64,000 nt of DNA from Moringa oleifera (taxonomy: Eukaryota > Streptophyta > Magnoliopsida > Brassicales > Moringaceae), in NCBI GenBank assembly GCA_021397835.1, contig JAJFZO010000230.1:3404001-3468000 (forward strand). The letters run 5' to 3'. The position numbers were made by a program, and so were the translations under genes. Numbering within the stretch: the stretch's first letter is position 1; the number at the start of each line of letters is the position of its first letter. Below, in pieces: positions 24,766-36,599 of this stretch. The notes below the pieces were generated by a model. The model was given only the letters and a program-made list of their open reading frames with translations, did no database searches and was not told where the DNA came from.

Positions 24766-25884
24766 TTATGAACCAAATGCCACTCGACAGCCAAAATCCT
24801 CTGTTCTACTACCTTTTCTTTTGTTTTCTCCAATTGAGGGCATGCTATTATCTCTCTCTGCCTCTTCAGCTAAAATAGATGTTTCAGGAATAAGTGTTTC
24901 GGCATTTAATAACATCCTACATGTCGCACTTTCTTCAAGTTCCAGTTCTCTATCATGGTTGGTATCTACAGTGAAGGAAGTGGGCTCAAACTCCTTTTTG
25001 CTAGTTTTAATTTCTCTATTGCAATGGAAATCTCTTTTATCAATTACATCTTCAGAAACTTGATTCTCATTTACCTGCCCTTCTGATGGTAAAGCATCTC
25101 TTAGAAGCATATCAATTGATTCCTCATTAACACCAATTTCACCAGAAATTTCTCCCTCTTCAATGTCAACATCTTCAATCATAAAGTTAGTAGAAGGCAA
25201 TGTGCCACTGCTACCAACAGTTTTCTCTGATTCAATCTCTTTCTTCCGCATCTCATGCCCCCCTTCTAACAAATTAGCCTTCACTGAAGAACTTTATTCT
25301 TGGCTATTCTCACTTGGTTTTAAAACTTCACCAGTCATATGTTTTCCTAAACCACAATCAAAAACTTGAGAGATCTTTTGAATATTTTTATCTGCTTGCA
25401 GCTGTGATGCATTGCCAGGTTTCTCCATCACAAGTTGTTGAAGATCAAGTTGTTGCTCTTTATCATTCGCTGATGCAGCCACACCAGTACTACTCTGGTT
25501 TCCATCCAATGATACTGCAGAAAGATTAATATCACTGTCTGGCCAAAGCTTTTCATTTCCTTTCATGATAAGTTCTAACTCATCTATTAACATTTGTTGC
25601 TGATAAAATCTGTCATGAAAACTAGCCCCTTCAGGACCATAATCAGCAGTCAAGTCTTTTTGCTTCAAAGTACCTTCATTCTCTTCTATTTGCATGACAT
25701 GCTCAATCTCATCCATTACCCTATGGGTCTCGTTAAACCTTCTGACTTCAAAGTCCTTGTTAATGACTGTGGATCGCTGGATTTATAAAATTCTCAGGCT
25801 TAGTACTAACAGGACCAAAAACTTCACTAGGTTCATGCATTTCTTTCTCAGTTTCTTGCCCTGATCCAGTACTATCATCATCTT
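24766..25884 (-). pseudogene. Gene-like fragment inside the CACTA element, acidic protein, unidentified
   Basis: A minus-strand frame from about 25716 down to 24766 is open except for one TAA at 25294-25296. Upstream it is preceded, after one frameshift, by further coding-like sequence that begins right after an acceptor (TTTTCCAG, exon from 25884). The product is acidic and low-complexity. It contains VRRFNETHRVMDEIEHVMQ, FHDRFYQQQMLIDELELI and IEDVDIEEGEISGE, which resemble the acidic regions of nuclear or RNA-associated proteins. Orientation is opposite to the transposase remnant and a splice acceptor survives, so I infer a captured host-gene fragment. The parent gene is not recognised. 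Confidence 0.6.
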
Positions 25885-26034
25885 CTGGAAAAGTAAACAA
25901 CATCAATAAAAGAATAATGAAGTTAAAGCTAAACAATGCTAGAAGGTTCTCTTCTCACACAAACAAGTCCAATCCTTCTTCCAGGATAAAAGAAACTATA
26001 AGTAGATGTGGTAATTAGGATATACTGCCCTATT

Positions 26035-26223
26035 GCCATACTACAGGTGATACTGCACACTGCACACACTGCATCCTGCATCCTGCATCCTGCATGCTAC
26101 TGTTATACTTCATACTGCATACTGCCATACTACATATTATGATACTGCACACTGCACACACTATATCCTGTATCCTGCATACTACTGCCATACTACATAC
26201 AACCATACTGCACACTGCCATAC
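26035..26223. repeat. Degenerate compound repeat of ACTGCA/CATACT/CATCCT units
   Basis: About 190 bp is built from short words (ATACTGCACACTGCACACA, CATCCTGCATCCTGCAT, GCCATACTACAT) in two higher-order blocks. It gives Met/Cys/Ser-rich nonsense frames on both strands. Confidence 0.85.
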
Positions 26224-26224
26224 T

Positions 26225-26736
26225 TTGGAGGCTAATGGAGTACGACCTTCACGTGCTCAAATATATATTGAAAGTCGGACACGAAATGATAAAACCATTG
26301 TGAACGAGAAGGCTGCTCATATAATTGTATGTAATTTATTTATTTTCTCTTTTTATATTTGTTAATAGATTCAGTCTTAGTAGACATTAATGATCGAATT
26401 GTTGTTAAATGGTAGGAGCTCATGACCAATAAAATAAATGAATCTGGAGGGTCATTGAGTGATTGTAGTTCATATGACGGTGATATTTATTCTCAAGTAA
26501 AAGGAGTTGAACGGAGAGGACGTGTTCGTCGTATTGGTAAGATTGGTAGTTCATCAAAAGGAGATGAACGTTCCAAAGCACAAGTCATGCAAGAAAATGC
26601 TAAATTGAAGAATTATATTCAAGGGTTAGAGGGAGATGTCAGAGAACTTCAAGGAAAGTTTGGAGTTATGATTAACTTGCTTAAGCAATATCCAGTTATT
26701 GATTTGACTACACTTTCAAATGTGGGGAGGGCATAA
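26225..26736 (+). pseudogene. Plant transposase (Ptta/En/Spm, Transposase_24-type) remnant
   Basis: The first exon piece (26225-26326) reads LEANGVRPSRAQIYIESRTR and continues NDKTIVNEKAAHII. It matches the conserved pattern of the plant En/Spm-type transposase_24 family (R-A-x-x-Y-x-x-T/S-R/H ... V-N-E-x-A). A donor GTATGT and an acceptor at 26415-26416 join it to an exon 26417-26736 with a basic KGVERRGRVRRIGKIGSSSK segment and a C-terminal coiled coil (QENAKLKNYIQGLEGDVREL). Only the C-terminal part of the protein is present, so it cannot supply transposase activity. Confidence 0.75.
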
Positions 26737-27308
26737 AATGATGTGGAGGTATGATATCTTTTACATTTTAAGTTTAGAAATAATATAATCAATTACTACA
26801 TTTTTATATATTTTTTCTTTTTGTTTGTCATTAATAGGTTCAAAATGATAGCAGTGTTCCATGACAACACTTTGCAACTATAAGAAGTCTTCCACTAAAT
26901 TGCAGTATGAATATCTTTAACTAGAATCTACTAAATAAAATGTTGATGAGTGATGTTGCTTGGGCATCCCATGAATGAGTTATATTTGATACCTTAATGA
27001 GTTATTTCCTTTTGCTTGGGCAACTATTATTTACTTTTTTTATTACTAAATGTGTACACGTATTGGTTTGGTTTTCTATGCATTTGGAGATCTAAGTTTC
27101 AAGTTTTGCATTAATTTTGTTTCATGACTAACTGTTTTTACTAATCTTATATTAGTATTACTTTTGTTCATAACTTAAGTTTTATCTGTTAGTAAATTTT
27201 TTAGTAAATGTGTTTCTTTGTACTTTTCTTCCCCATTGGATTGATTTAATTTCTTTGATTTTATCTTGTTTATAAGGTAATTCACATATTACTATGGATC
27301 CAATCATC

Positions 27309-27525
27309 CAAGGAACACTACTTGATGGGCAAAAAGTAGCTGTAAAGAGGCTATGAAGTACCTTAAGGCAAGGTCTACAAGAGTTGAACATTGAAGTAAT
27401 GCTGGTTGCTAAACTACTGTACCAAAACCTGGTAAATCTGTTAAGTTTTTGCTAGAAGAAGAAAAAAGCTACTAGTTTATAAGTACTTTCCTAATGACAA
27501 CTTGGATATGATATTATTGGATATC
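27309..27525 (+). pseudogene. Receptor-like kinase (CRK/S-domain type) fragment inside the CACTA element
   Basis: The translation shows GTLLDGQKVAVKRL, a stop at 27354-27356, then RQGLQELNIEVMLVAKLLYQ and NLVNLLSFC. After a frameshift comes KLLVYKYFPNDNLD. These are subdomains II-V of plant receptor-like kinases, including the VAVK lysine and the NLV-LL-(G)FC and LVYEY(V)PN(K)SLD patterns of the DUF26/S-locus group. Stops and frameshifts show it is not functional. I infer that the transposon captured it from a host gene. Confidence 0.85.
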
Positions 27526-27944
27526 GACTTTTTTGCATTTTTTATCCCTGTGTTGTAATTTTATTTAACACTTATATTACTTCATATCTACATCATTATG
27601 TTGAAGCCTCACAGCAATGTTTTTCCTTATATTTGGATATCTTTTCTTAGGGTTTATGAACTACAATTGTTACCATTTAATGTTAATTTCTTTTCATTGT
27701 TTTTTCTTTTGTTGGTCATTTAATGTATGTTGATTATCATTTGAGACTTGTATTATTCAGATAGAAGTAAATGGTTTACTTTGAAATGAAAATTATAGTA
27801 TAAAATCATTATTCTTATAGTATCGCATCTACGATTAAAATGAATTCGTATGATAAAGTATTCAACAGTAAGTTTATAGTGTATGCAATACAATAAGTAT
27901 AGTTTTAAAATAAAATTAAATGTAAATATTTTTAAAATTCTACA

Positions 27945-28410
27945 GTAGACATATACTGACGGATATCTTGTCTGTTAGTAAAAAACTAAAAATATATACT
28001 GATGGACATGATGTCTATCAGTAAAAACTTTGTAATATACTGATGAGTGTTGTGTCCGTCATTAAAAATCTATTCATATACTAACACATGAAAGTATGCG
28101 TCACTAAAGATCTTGTATATATAGTGACGGTCAAAGAATGTGTCACTAAAATATTTACATTTAGTGACAGACAAAGTATCTGTCATTATAACATTTACAT
28201 ATAGTGATGCATATAAAAATCGTCAGTAAAACACCTGTTATATATACCGACAGATGTAAAAGCGTCAGTAAAAGTCTATAGCAATGGAGTCTATATCGAC
28301 GGTTAAAGTGTCTGTCGGTAGAAGTTTTTGTCCGTTAGTAAAGGTCATCTACACCTATACCCACGAATTTTAATTTTATAGTGACGATTTTTGGTCCATC
28401 AGTAAATGGC
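27945..28410. repeat. Right subterminal repeat array of the CACTA element
   Basis: This is a dense series of TACTGACGGAT-, GTCAGTAAA- and TAGTGACGG-type words, mirroring the left array. It ends in the right terminal inverted repeat. Confidence 0.85.
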
Positions 28411-28428
28411 AGTTTCTTTGTAGTGCAT

Positions 28429-29426
28429 ACTCCACAAAGAAAGGATCAACCTCAGTCACAGCATACTACAATCAACTCAAAAACATCTCAGACAGCTTAG
28501 CTATGACAGGTAACCCACTCTCAGACTTGGAATTCATTACTGCACTACTCACCGGTATTGGAAAGGACTATGATGCCGTGACCATCAACATACAATCCAG
28601 AACCGATGAACTATCCCTATAGGAGGTCCTAGCACTGCTATTAAGCCATGAACAGAGGCTTGAGCAGTATAATCAAGAAACTATAAGCAGTGTCAATCCA
28701 GTGGCCAATATAGCCCTAAACAAAAACCAAAAAAACTTTACCCCTTGGAGAAGTGGCAACTTCAATCGAGGCCGTAACAGAGGAAGAATGAATGGCCGTG
28801 GCAGAGGTAGAAACAACAGCAGGCCAATCTGTCAAATCTGCACCAAACAAGGACATACTGCCTATAACTGTTGGTACAGGTTCGAAGAGTCTTTCCAGAC
28901 ACCAAATAACAACAACGGCAGTAATGCAAATCAAAATGCATACCTTGCATCGACTGATTCCATAGCTGATCCCGCCTGGTATGCTGATAGTGGTGCCTCC
29001 AATCATGTGACCGCTGACTTGGACAACCTTCTTCTGAGAGCAGCCTCCATTGGTAAACAGAAACTGGTGGTTGGTAATGGTAAATCCCTTAATATATCTC
29101 ATATAGGCCACAACACTCTCACCACATATTTGCCAAATGTCAAGTTGCATCTTAAAAACATCCTGCATGTGCCTACCATTTCCAAAAACCTTATTAGTGT
29201 CTCTAAACTTATCTCTGATAATAATGTCTTTGTTGTGTTTGACAATAAACATTGCTTTGTGAAGGATCAGGTCAGTTGGAGAACACTGTTGAAAGGGAAA
29301 GCTAAAGATGGTCTCTATCTACTGCATTCCCCTGCTGCCACTGCCACCACCAGTCACACCCTCTTCAACAACAATCGTCTGTTGCACACTAGACCAGTAG
29401 CTAATAAGGCAGCCCCTACTGCTTAG
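28429..29426 (+). pseudogene. Copia gag C-terminus, zinc knuckle and protease
   Basis: This continues gag from 22703 in phase (STKKGSTSVTAYYNQLKNI). After a stop at 28620-28622 the frame carries an Arg/Gly-rich stretch, a CCHC zinc knuckle (CQICTKQGHTAYNC) and the aspartic protease motif WYADSGASNHVT. It then enters the pre-integrase region (NILHVPTISKNLISVSKL) and ends at a TAG (29424-29426). Confidence 0.9.
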
Positions 29427-29471
29427 TCTGAGTCATGTCAAGTTAGTTTACCCTTCTGCTTTTCTAATTCT

Positions 29472-30781
29472 ATGTCAGTGGATAGTGACCTTCGGCATAG
29501 ACGCCTTGGTCATCCTTTGGATTCAATCATTAGGACTCTTAGAAGATCTTGTATCACCTTTTCTAAAGTAAATACAAGTTCTTCCTTTTGCTCAACTTGT
29601 GCTATTGGGAAAAGACATAATCTACCATTTAATCTCTCCCAAAGTAAAACAACTTCACCACTAGAACTAATTCACACAGATCTTTGGGGTCTCTCTCATG
29701 TATTTTCTAGGGAAGGTTACAAATACTACATTCATTTTATTGATGATTACACTAGATACACCTGGATATACCCACTCAAAGACAAATCACAAGCACTGCC
29801 AGTTTTTGTACACTTCAAAAAGCAAATTGAAAATCTTCTAAACATAAGAATTAAAACAGTTCAAAGTGATTGGGGGGGAGAATACAGGTCATTTTCATCC
29901 TTTCTACATCAACAAGGAATAAGTTTTAGGCATCCATGTCCACACATACACCAACAAAATGGCAAGGCTGAAAGAAAACACAGACACATCACAGAGTTAG
30001 GACTTACACTCCTCAGTCAAGCCTCACTGCCCTTACACTTCTGGTAGGAAGCCTTTGACACTGCAGTGTACTTAATCAACAGGCTGCCTACTCCCCTTTT
30101 GTCTCATAAGTTACCCATTCAGTTGCTCTTTCATAAAAACCCCGACGACAATTTTCTAAAGACATTCGGGTGCACTTGTTATCCACACTTAAGACCGTAT
30201 AATAAACATAAGATGGACTTTAGCTCTGCCAAGTGCCTCTTCCTAGGGTACAGTCCTACTCATAAAGGTTATAAATGTTTACATCCTTCTGGACGTGTCT
30301 ATATCACTAGGAATGTCACCTTCAATGAACTTGAATTTCCCTTTCCTACCCTCTGTCCCAATCCAATCGTAACACCCACTAATATCCCCATCCCTTCATT
30401 CACCTCAGTGTCAGTTCAACCTAATTCTAATCCTCCAACTGGTGGCAGCAGTGGCACACAACAGAATTCTCTGGACTTTCCTGCCTCACCCTCACTGGAC
30501 TCTCCTTCTAGCCTTTCCTCCACTCCCCCTCACTCCTCACCCCCTACTACCCCTTCCCCTTCAATTTCTCCCTCTCCATCCCACCCTTCCTTACCTACTC
30601 GACCAATCATACCTCTCAAACTACCTACTCAACCTATGATCACAAGAGCACAAGCAGGGATATTCAAACCAAAGCTATTCCTTACCTCCACAGCTACACC
30701 ACGGCCCCTGCCAACCAGTACTGCTGCTGCCCTTGCCAATCCAGTCTGGAAGAAAGCCATGCTTGCTGAATTCCAAGCTCT
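29472..30781 (+). pseudogene. Copia integrase region, truncated before reverse transcriptase
   Basis: GAG-pre-integrase zinc residues (RRLGHP ... CSTCAIGKRH) are followed by the integrase core. The catalytic triad is visible as HTDLWG, VQSDWGGEY and QQNGKAERKHRH. A TAG at 30045-30047 interrupts it. The downstream half (YLINRLPTPLLS, FLKTFGCTCYPHLRPY, KCLFLGYSPTHKGYKC) is intact up to a Pro/Ser-rich linker and VWKKAMLAEFQAL. The sequence then changes to AT-rich non-coding DNA. The RT and RNase H domains are missing. Confidence 0.9.
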
Positions 30782-30894
30782 TTATTTTTTTATTTTTTTC
30801 TCTTTTTTTCGTAAACGATTGCCTCTTTTTAATTACTTCATAATTTTTACTTATAATTTTTTTTACCTTTTAATATAATTTTTAATTAATTATT

Positions 30895-32840
30895 TAATTC
30901 AAAATTTGTTTTCTAGACAATCAAATTTTTATTAGACAAAAAAGGTAAATTATCTCGTAATGTTTAATATTTTTAAAAATTGCTAGAAACTATTTAAAAA
31001 TAGATTTTGAGTGATTTATTAATATTCTGTGATGAATTTTTATCTATGATTATTTATTTATGAGATTTTTTCTCAATGTTGTTTATTTTTTATGAGTTTT
31101 ATATGTGAAGTTATGTATACCTATTATTTGTTTGCGTGAGTTACATAAGCTTAATGAAAGTTACACAAATTTCATGTAACTTACGGGTAACTTTATTGCT
31201 AAGTGATCTTGATTATTTACTTTGCTTACTAATTTCAAGTCTTATTGATAACAGTTTCCAAACATATCAATTATAAAGATCTCAAAAGATTTGTAGAAGC
31301 ATAACAAGATGTTTAGTATTCTCGTTAAGTAGATTGGAGATCTTGTGTAAAATGGATATATGGAGGTTTTAATTCGTTAAACTTAATAAAGTAATAAGAA
31401 ATCATGTTATAAATAATTAAAAATGTGTTTGATTTGCATTTAAACACTTTATAAGGAAAAATATATATAGAAAAACATAACATGTCAACTTAAAATGATA
31501 AATGTATCAATTTAAACTTAATCCAAATTGAGTAGAGAGTTTTTGGAGTAAAACATATTGATGAAAACTAAGAAAGTATCCACTCAAAACTTAAACAAAA
31601 GTCACACAGACGCTTTAACAAAAGTTATACGAACATAAAATTACGTGAAGACTTAACAAAAGTTACATAGATATATTAAAAAAATGTTCCATGGTCAAAA
31701 TTTTGTGTAATATTTATTCAAGTTTTCATGTAACATTTTTTTAATGTGTTTTTGTAACTTTAGTTAAGTGTTTATATAAATATTTTAATATATTTGTGTA
31801 ATTTTGTTAAAGCATTCATGTAATATTTGGCTAAGTTTTGGGTACACACTTTTTAAATTTCAATCAACATGTTTCGCTCTAAAAATTCTATGTTTGATTT
31901 TGATTAAGAACCTTTTCAATTCAAGTCAACATATTTTTTCTTCCATGTAATTTTTTAAATTTCATGTAATATTTATTCAAGTTTCCATTTAATCATTTTT
32001 AACTTATTAGTATAACTTTTATTAAGTGTCAGTGTAATATTGATTAAGTGTTTTTGTAGCATTTGTTGATGTATTCATAAATTTTATTGAATTATATGTT
32101 TAATTTTGATTAAATTTTAAGTACACATATTTACAATTTGGATCAACATATTGCATTCCAAAAGCTCTGTTAATTTCTACAATTTCCCATATAACATGCT
32201 TTGATATGAACCAAACAAATTTATAAATAATTGTAACTTGATTTCTCATTACTTTATTAAGTTTAACAACTCAAAATCTTGACATATTAATTTTGTACTT
32301 GATTTCTAACATATTTAATGAGAACGTTGATAATTGTGTCATCCTTTCACATTTCTTTTAAAATGTTTATTGCTATTTTGTTTGGTATTGCATTTGCAAG
32401 AATTTAAAATTAGTAATTAATGTAAATAACCAAAATCACTTAACAACAAAGTTATGTTAAGCTTATGTCAGTTGCACAAAAATTGTTCAACTTACATAGA
32501 CAAAGCAACAATGCCCAAACAAGTGTAGATGCACACAACAATAATTTTGCACATAAACTTACACAAAAATTAAAAATATTAATGAAAAGGAACTCATAAA
32601 CAAATAACCATAAGTAAAAAAATCCATCATAAAATGCAAAATAAATTACTCAAATAAAAACCATTTTCCATATTATGCAAGTTTTTTGTATTTACAAATC
32701 CACGATATTAAAGATTCTTGACCCTCGTTTTTTAAATAGTTTTTGATGACTTTTAAAATTAACAAATACTATGGAATAATTTACTTTTTGATCTCACAGG
32801 AATTTTATTGTGTAAAAGACAAGCTTTGTGTTAATAACGA
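30895..32840. mobile_element. ~2-kb foldback structure with long inverted-repeat arms
   Basis: The left arm (about 30895-31470) is mirrored by the reverse complement of about 32195-32840. Paired words include TAAACTTAATAAAGTAAT, TTGTTTATGAG-type, GCTAAGTGATxTTG and GTAAATTAT. The interior (31500-32190) also carries inverted, partly tandem AACAAAAGTTACA / TGTAACTTTxGTTAAGTG motifs. There is no coding sequence. I infer a foldback or long-TIR (for example MULE-like) non-autonomous element. It lies just beyond the truncated Copia end and next to the Gypsy LTR. Confidence 0.65.
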
Positions 32841-32873
32841 ATTGCAATAAAAAAAGTAAAAATTAAAGTAAAA

Positions 32874-33411
32874 TATCACGGCCCAAGCTCAACTAAGCTA
32901 AACTATGTGTCAATTAGAGAAGTCCATCTTCGTAAGTCAACTTGTAAACTCACTCAAGTAAAGTTTAAACAAGCTATAGAGAGAGAGTAAAGAGTCAAGC
33001 TTTGGGAGAAATGATTTCTTATTTGCTCTCAAAGTCGAATGTTTTACAATTAAAAGCCTCTTCTTTTATTTATAGTGAAAAGGGCAATCAATTTTGATAA
33101 ATTAGATCTATGTACTTGGCATCAATCTAATAGTATGAGATTATCTTATTAATATTTTTGATATTTTTAGGATATTGGATGAAATCTCTTAAATATTATG
33201 AAAACTATATATTCTTAGTACAAGGAAACTACATATTTTTATGACTAAAAAAGTATCTCCTTTTATAAGATGAAAAGTATCTTTCTAATCGGATCTATTA
33301 CTTACAATGAGATCCTCACCCTTATTACAATTTGATCTCATCGAATCCATTAATGCAATAAGTCACTTGAGATAAAACCTCTAAGTAGGCCAACTTAGGT
33401 GGACCATTACA
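32874..33411 (-). repeat. Gypsy 3' LTR
   Basis: This aligns with 38033-38516 over its whole length. Shared words include TAAGTCAACTTGTAAACTCA, TTCTTATTTGCTCTCAAAG and ATTATGAAAACTATATAT. Confidence 0.9.
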
Positions 33412-33599
33412 CTTTTTTGCCTAAGTTCGCGATGCCTTTATCATATCTCCTTTCTTGAACTTGCAGATGCATTCTTAGAATTATCATAATGAGCTTTCAT
33501 ATTTCCAATTGGCTTTACTATCTAGCAAATATTTTCACTTAACTAGTTATTCTTGGTGGTTTGGCACCTGTTGTCTTCGAATGAACTAGTCTGCAAAGA

Positions 33600-34600
33600 A
33601 ACAATCAACTTTCATATTGAAAGAGGTGACAACTACCATTGGTGCTCTTTTTGGTTCCCCATGAGCAAGATCTTCCTTATCTTCATGGTAGGTTTTTAAC
33701 ATCTCACATGGAAGAAAGGATGAATATTTAGTTTAGGAAGGAGTTGAAGCTTATAATATACCTCACCCATGTGTTTAATGATGGAAAATGACCCTCATAT
33801 TTTTTGATCAACTCTTTATGCACCTTACTAAAAGTTTTAAATCTTCCACATTGAACTCTACCAGTCTTTTCTTTTTGTCGACCCGTTTCTTCATTTGTTT
33901 TGAGTCTTTATGTAAGTAAGCCTGTGTAATTTTTGTATGCTCATGCCAAGACTTAGCAAATTTAAAAGCCACTAGGATCTTTCCTATATAAATTATGGTA
34001 AGGCATGTGGAGTCATCTACTGCTAACCCATGGTCACTTTGAATGAACTCTAACTGGTAGACTGACTACTCTACTAGTTATAAGAGAATTAAGCCATACC
34101 AATAACTTAGCCCAATCTCGTTGGTTGGAACTCATATAATGTCATAAGCATAGTTTTAACATGGTATTGATGCACTCTATCTAACTATTTTATCTAAAGA
34201 TGGAAGCTCATTGAGAAATCCAAGTTTAATCCTAATAGCTTGAAAACCTTTTTTCCAAAACCTTCCAATGAAGTGAGGATTACGATCACTGATGATAGTG
34301 GAAGGTATCCCCCATAACTTAACCACATGTTGTAAATTTAATAGTTTCTTTTGCAGTCACATTTGAGGGAGTAAGGATAAAAGTAATATACTTATTGAGT
34401 TGGTTGACTACCACAATGATGCTTCAAAACCCTAATGACTTGGATAGACAAGTGGTGAAGTCTATTAAAAAATTTTCACATAATCTCTCTAGAATAGGTA
34501 ATGGCTCCAACAATCCTTCGGTTACATGTGACTCTATCTTATCTTATTGACATATTAAACATATTTACACATAAGACTCAACTTCTTCCTTCATTTATGC
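33600..34600 (-). pseudogene. Gypsy integrase remnant
   Basis: Minus-strand fragments read LEPLPI, SIIVVVNQLNKYITFIL, ISDRNPHFIGRFWKKVF and, near the end, HMGEVYYKLQLLP then NIHPSFHV. These match the integrase core and its C-terminal GPF/chromo-linker region in plant chromoviruses. Many stops and frameshifts are present. Confidence 0.75.
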
Positions 34601-35418
34601 CTAGTAGTAAGCAAATCTAAGTAAATCAAAGGTGCATTTAGGACCTAGATATCCCCTTTATATGGAATCATGTCAGTTTTTAATTAATTTTTTCCTTAGC
34701 TTCTTGCTTTTAGATACAAATAAGTAGGCCCCAATAGTGTATAACGACCTATTAGCTTGTCAAAAAACTTATCTTCCCTTGCTCTATCAAGATAATAAGG
34801 CTTTTGGCCAATGGATCGTAGGTTAATCCCTCTCTAATATGGTCCAACAGGGCACTATCTGCTCGAGATTTACTTGTTAACTAGGTCTTCCGACTAAGGG
34901 CATTTGTTACATAGTTTTTGTCCTCCTTAGACTATATACTAACTCATAGTTAAATTTTGCCAAGAAATCCTACCACTTCACTTGTTTTGGACTTAAATTT
35001 TTCCATGACTAAAAGTAACTCATGGTAATATTGTCTGTCAGGATGGTAAAGTGAAATCCCAACAAGTAATGATGTAATACCCAAAGATAATGGATCATTT
35101 TTGTCATCTCCTAGGTAGTATAGCATCGTTCTACATCGTTTAGTTTGTGGCTCTGATAGGCTATTAGATGTCCATCATGCATCGAAATACCACCAATAGC
35201 AAAATCTAAGGCATTAGTGTATGCCTCATAAGTAAAGGCGTGGTTAGAAAGGCTAAGTACTAGCTCTTGGCTAATTAATTCCTTCAAGTCATCGAAAGCT
35301 TTCTAACAATTTGAAATCCACTCCTATTGCTTACCTTCTTAAGTAAGTCGATTAAAGGAAGTACTCTTACTGAATAGCCTTCGATCAATTACTAGTAATA
35401 ATTAACCAAGCTTAGGAA

Positions 35419-35903
35419 CTACCTCGACTCTAATACCTTTGTATGCAATTCCCAAGTATGAATGGTATTTACCTTAGCTTCCACCATCAAAAGCTTGACA
35501 TCTTTGATTTTATGTCCTAAAAGTGTCACCTCCTCTTGAGCAAACGAACATTTCTCCTTCTTTAGATACAGATGGTTTTGCTTCAAGACCTTGAAACCTC
35601 CCTTAAGTGCTTCACACACTCTTCTAAGGTAGGATTGTATATTACTATGCAATCAAAATATGCTATCATAAATCAATCTAGAAAAGGGTGAAATATCTTA
35701 TTTATCAAAGTATAAAAGGTCATAGGTGTATTAGTTAAACCAAAAAGCATAACAACAAACTCATAAACATTGTACTTCATGACACAAGTAGTCTTTGGTT
35801 CATCCCTTTCTACGATTTGAACTTGATAATACTTTGACCTAAGATCAATTTTAGTGAAGCACCTTGCATGTTCCAAATAATCAAATAAGTCATCAATTAG
35901 CAT
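35419..35903 (-). pseudogene. Gypsy reverse transcriptase remnant
   Basis: CFTKIDLRSKYYQVQI, TTCVMKYNVYEF and MLFGLTNTPMTF match RT blocks of Ty3/Gypsy elements. The catalytic YxDD block is degraded (YFDCIVIY). LYLKKEKCSFAQEEVTLLGH is the conserved segment before RNase H. Confidence 0.9.
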
Positions 35904-36599
35904 ATTGGTTAGTTGTTCATCATTGTTACTTTATTAAGGCTTAATAATCAATGCAGATGCGAAAGATACCTTTTTTTTTTTTTGGAAAAAGCATTGGAGC
36001 ACTAAATGAGGCCTTAGAAAGCCTAATGGTCCCTACCTCTGACATTCTTTCAATTGTTTACGCAATTCCTCCAATTCTAGTAGAGCCATGCAATAATGGC
36101 CCTAAGTAGGTGGCTTAGCATCAAGTTCAAGCTCGATCTTGTGGTCTGTCTCTCTCATAGGTGGTAGTTATTTGGGCAATACATTAGACATCACATCACC
36201 AAATTGGGCTATAATACCTTTTATACTTTATCAAGCATATCACCTTGTAAGGGTAGTTCTTTGTCATCATACTCCTAGAGAATTTCCATATAGCTCTTTT
36301 CTTCTTTCTTCAATCCTTTCTCAAACTACAAAGCATAAAGAGTTTTATAATCAATTTTAGTAGATCTTATTATAAGCATCACACATGTGTTATCTCCATC
36401 CATGATGCACATAGAGTTAACAAATGGATAGGAAAAGCCTTGACTTAGTCTAAGAATTCCATCCCAAGGACCAAGGAGAAATCATCCATTGACACCATGA
36501 GATAATCCATTTGACCGAACTAGATTGTTTATTCTAGTCCTTAATCTAGAAGCCATACCCCAAATAGGTTTTACTTTTAAATTGACTGCCTTAAAGGGG

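Larger units (their letters stand above)
22704..28425 (+). mobile_element. CACTA (En/Spm) DNA transposon, ~5.7 kb, inserted in Copia gag
   Basis: The ends are CACTACAAAAAAAATTG and, inverted at the right, CACTACAAAGAAACTGCC. Together they form an imperfect terminal inverted repeat of about 28 bp. The flanking trinucleotides are TAT (22701-22703) and CAT (28426-28428), a three-base target duplication with one mismatch. Removing the element and one trinucleotide restores the gag reading frame, which proves the insertion boundaries. Subterminal repeat arrays occupy both ends, as in other CACTA elements. The interior has a transposase remnant on the + strand and unrelated gene-like pieces, including a minus-strand one. 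No full transposase is present, so the element is non-autonomous. Confidence 0.92.
22181..30781 (+). mobile_element. Ty1/Copia retrotransposon, 5'- and 3'-truncated, split by a CACTA element
   Basis: The order is remnant of 5' LTR/leader, primer-binding-like site, gag, protease, integrase, then an abrupt end at the first residues before reverse transcriptase (KKAMLAEFQAL). RT, RNase H and the 3' LTR are absent, and only about 45 bp lies between the array junction and the primer site, so both ends are truncated. The CACTA element at 22704-28425 interrupts gag. In-frame stops at 28620-28622, 29424-29426 and 30045-30047 show it is dead. The integrase-to-RT spacer is Pro/Ser/Thr-rich, as is common in plant Copia polyproteins. 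Confidence 0.9.

Noticed and set aside
24656..25063. 135-residue + strand open frame in the CACTA element
   Set aside because: It lies opposite the better-supported minus-strand acidic-protein fragment and is Ser/Leu-rich, as expected for its antisense.
28716..29252. 178-residue minus-strand open frame
   Set aside because: It is antisense to the Copia zinc-knuckle and protease region and has no domain of its own.
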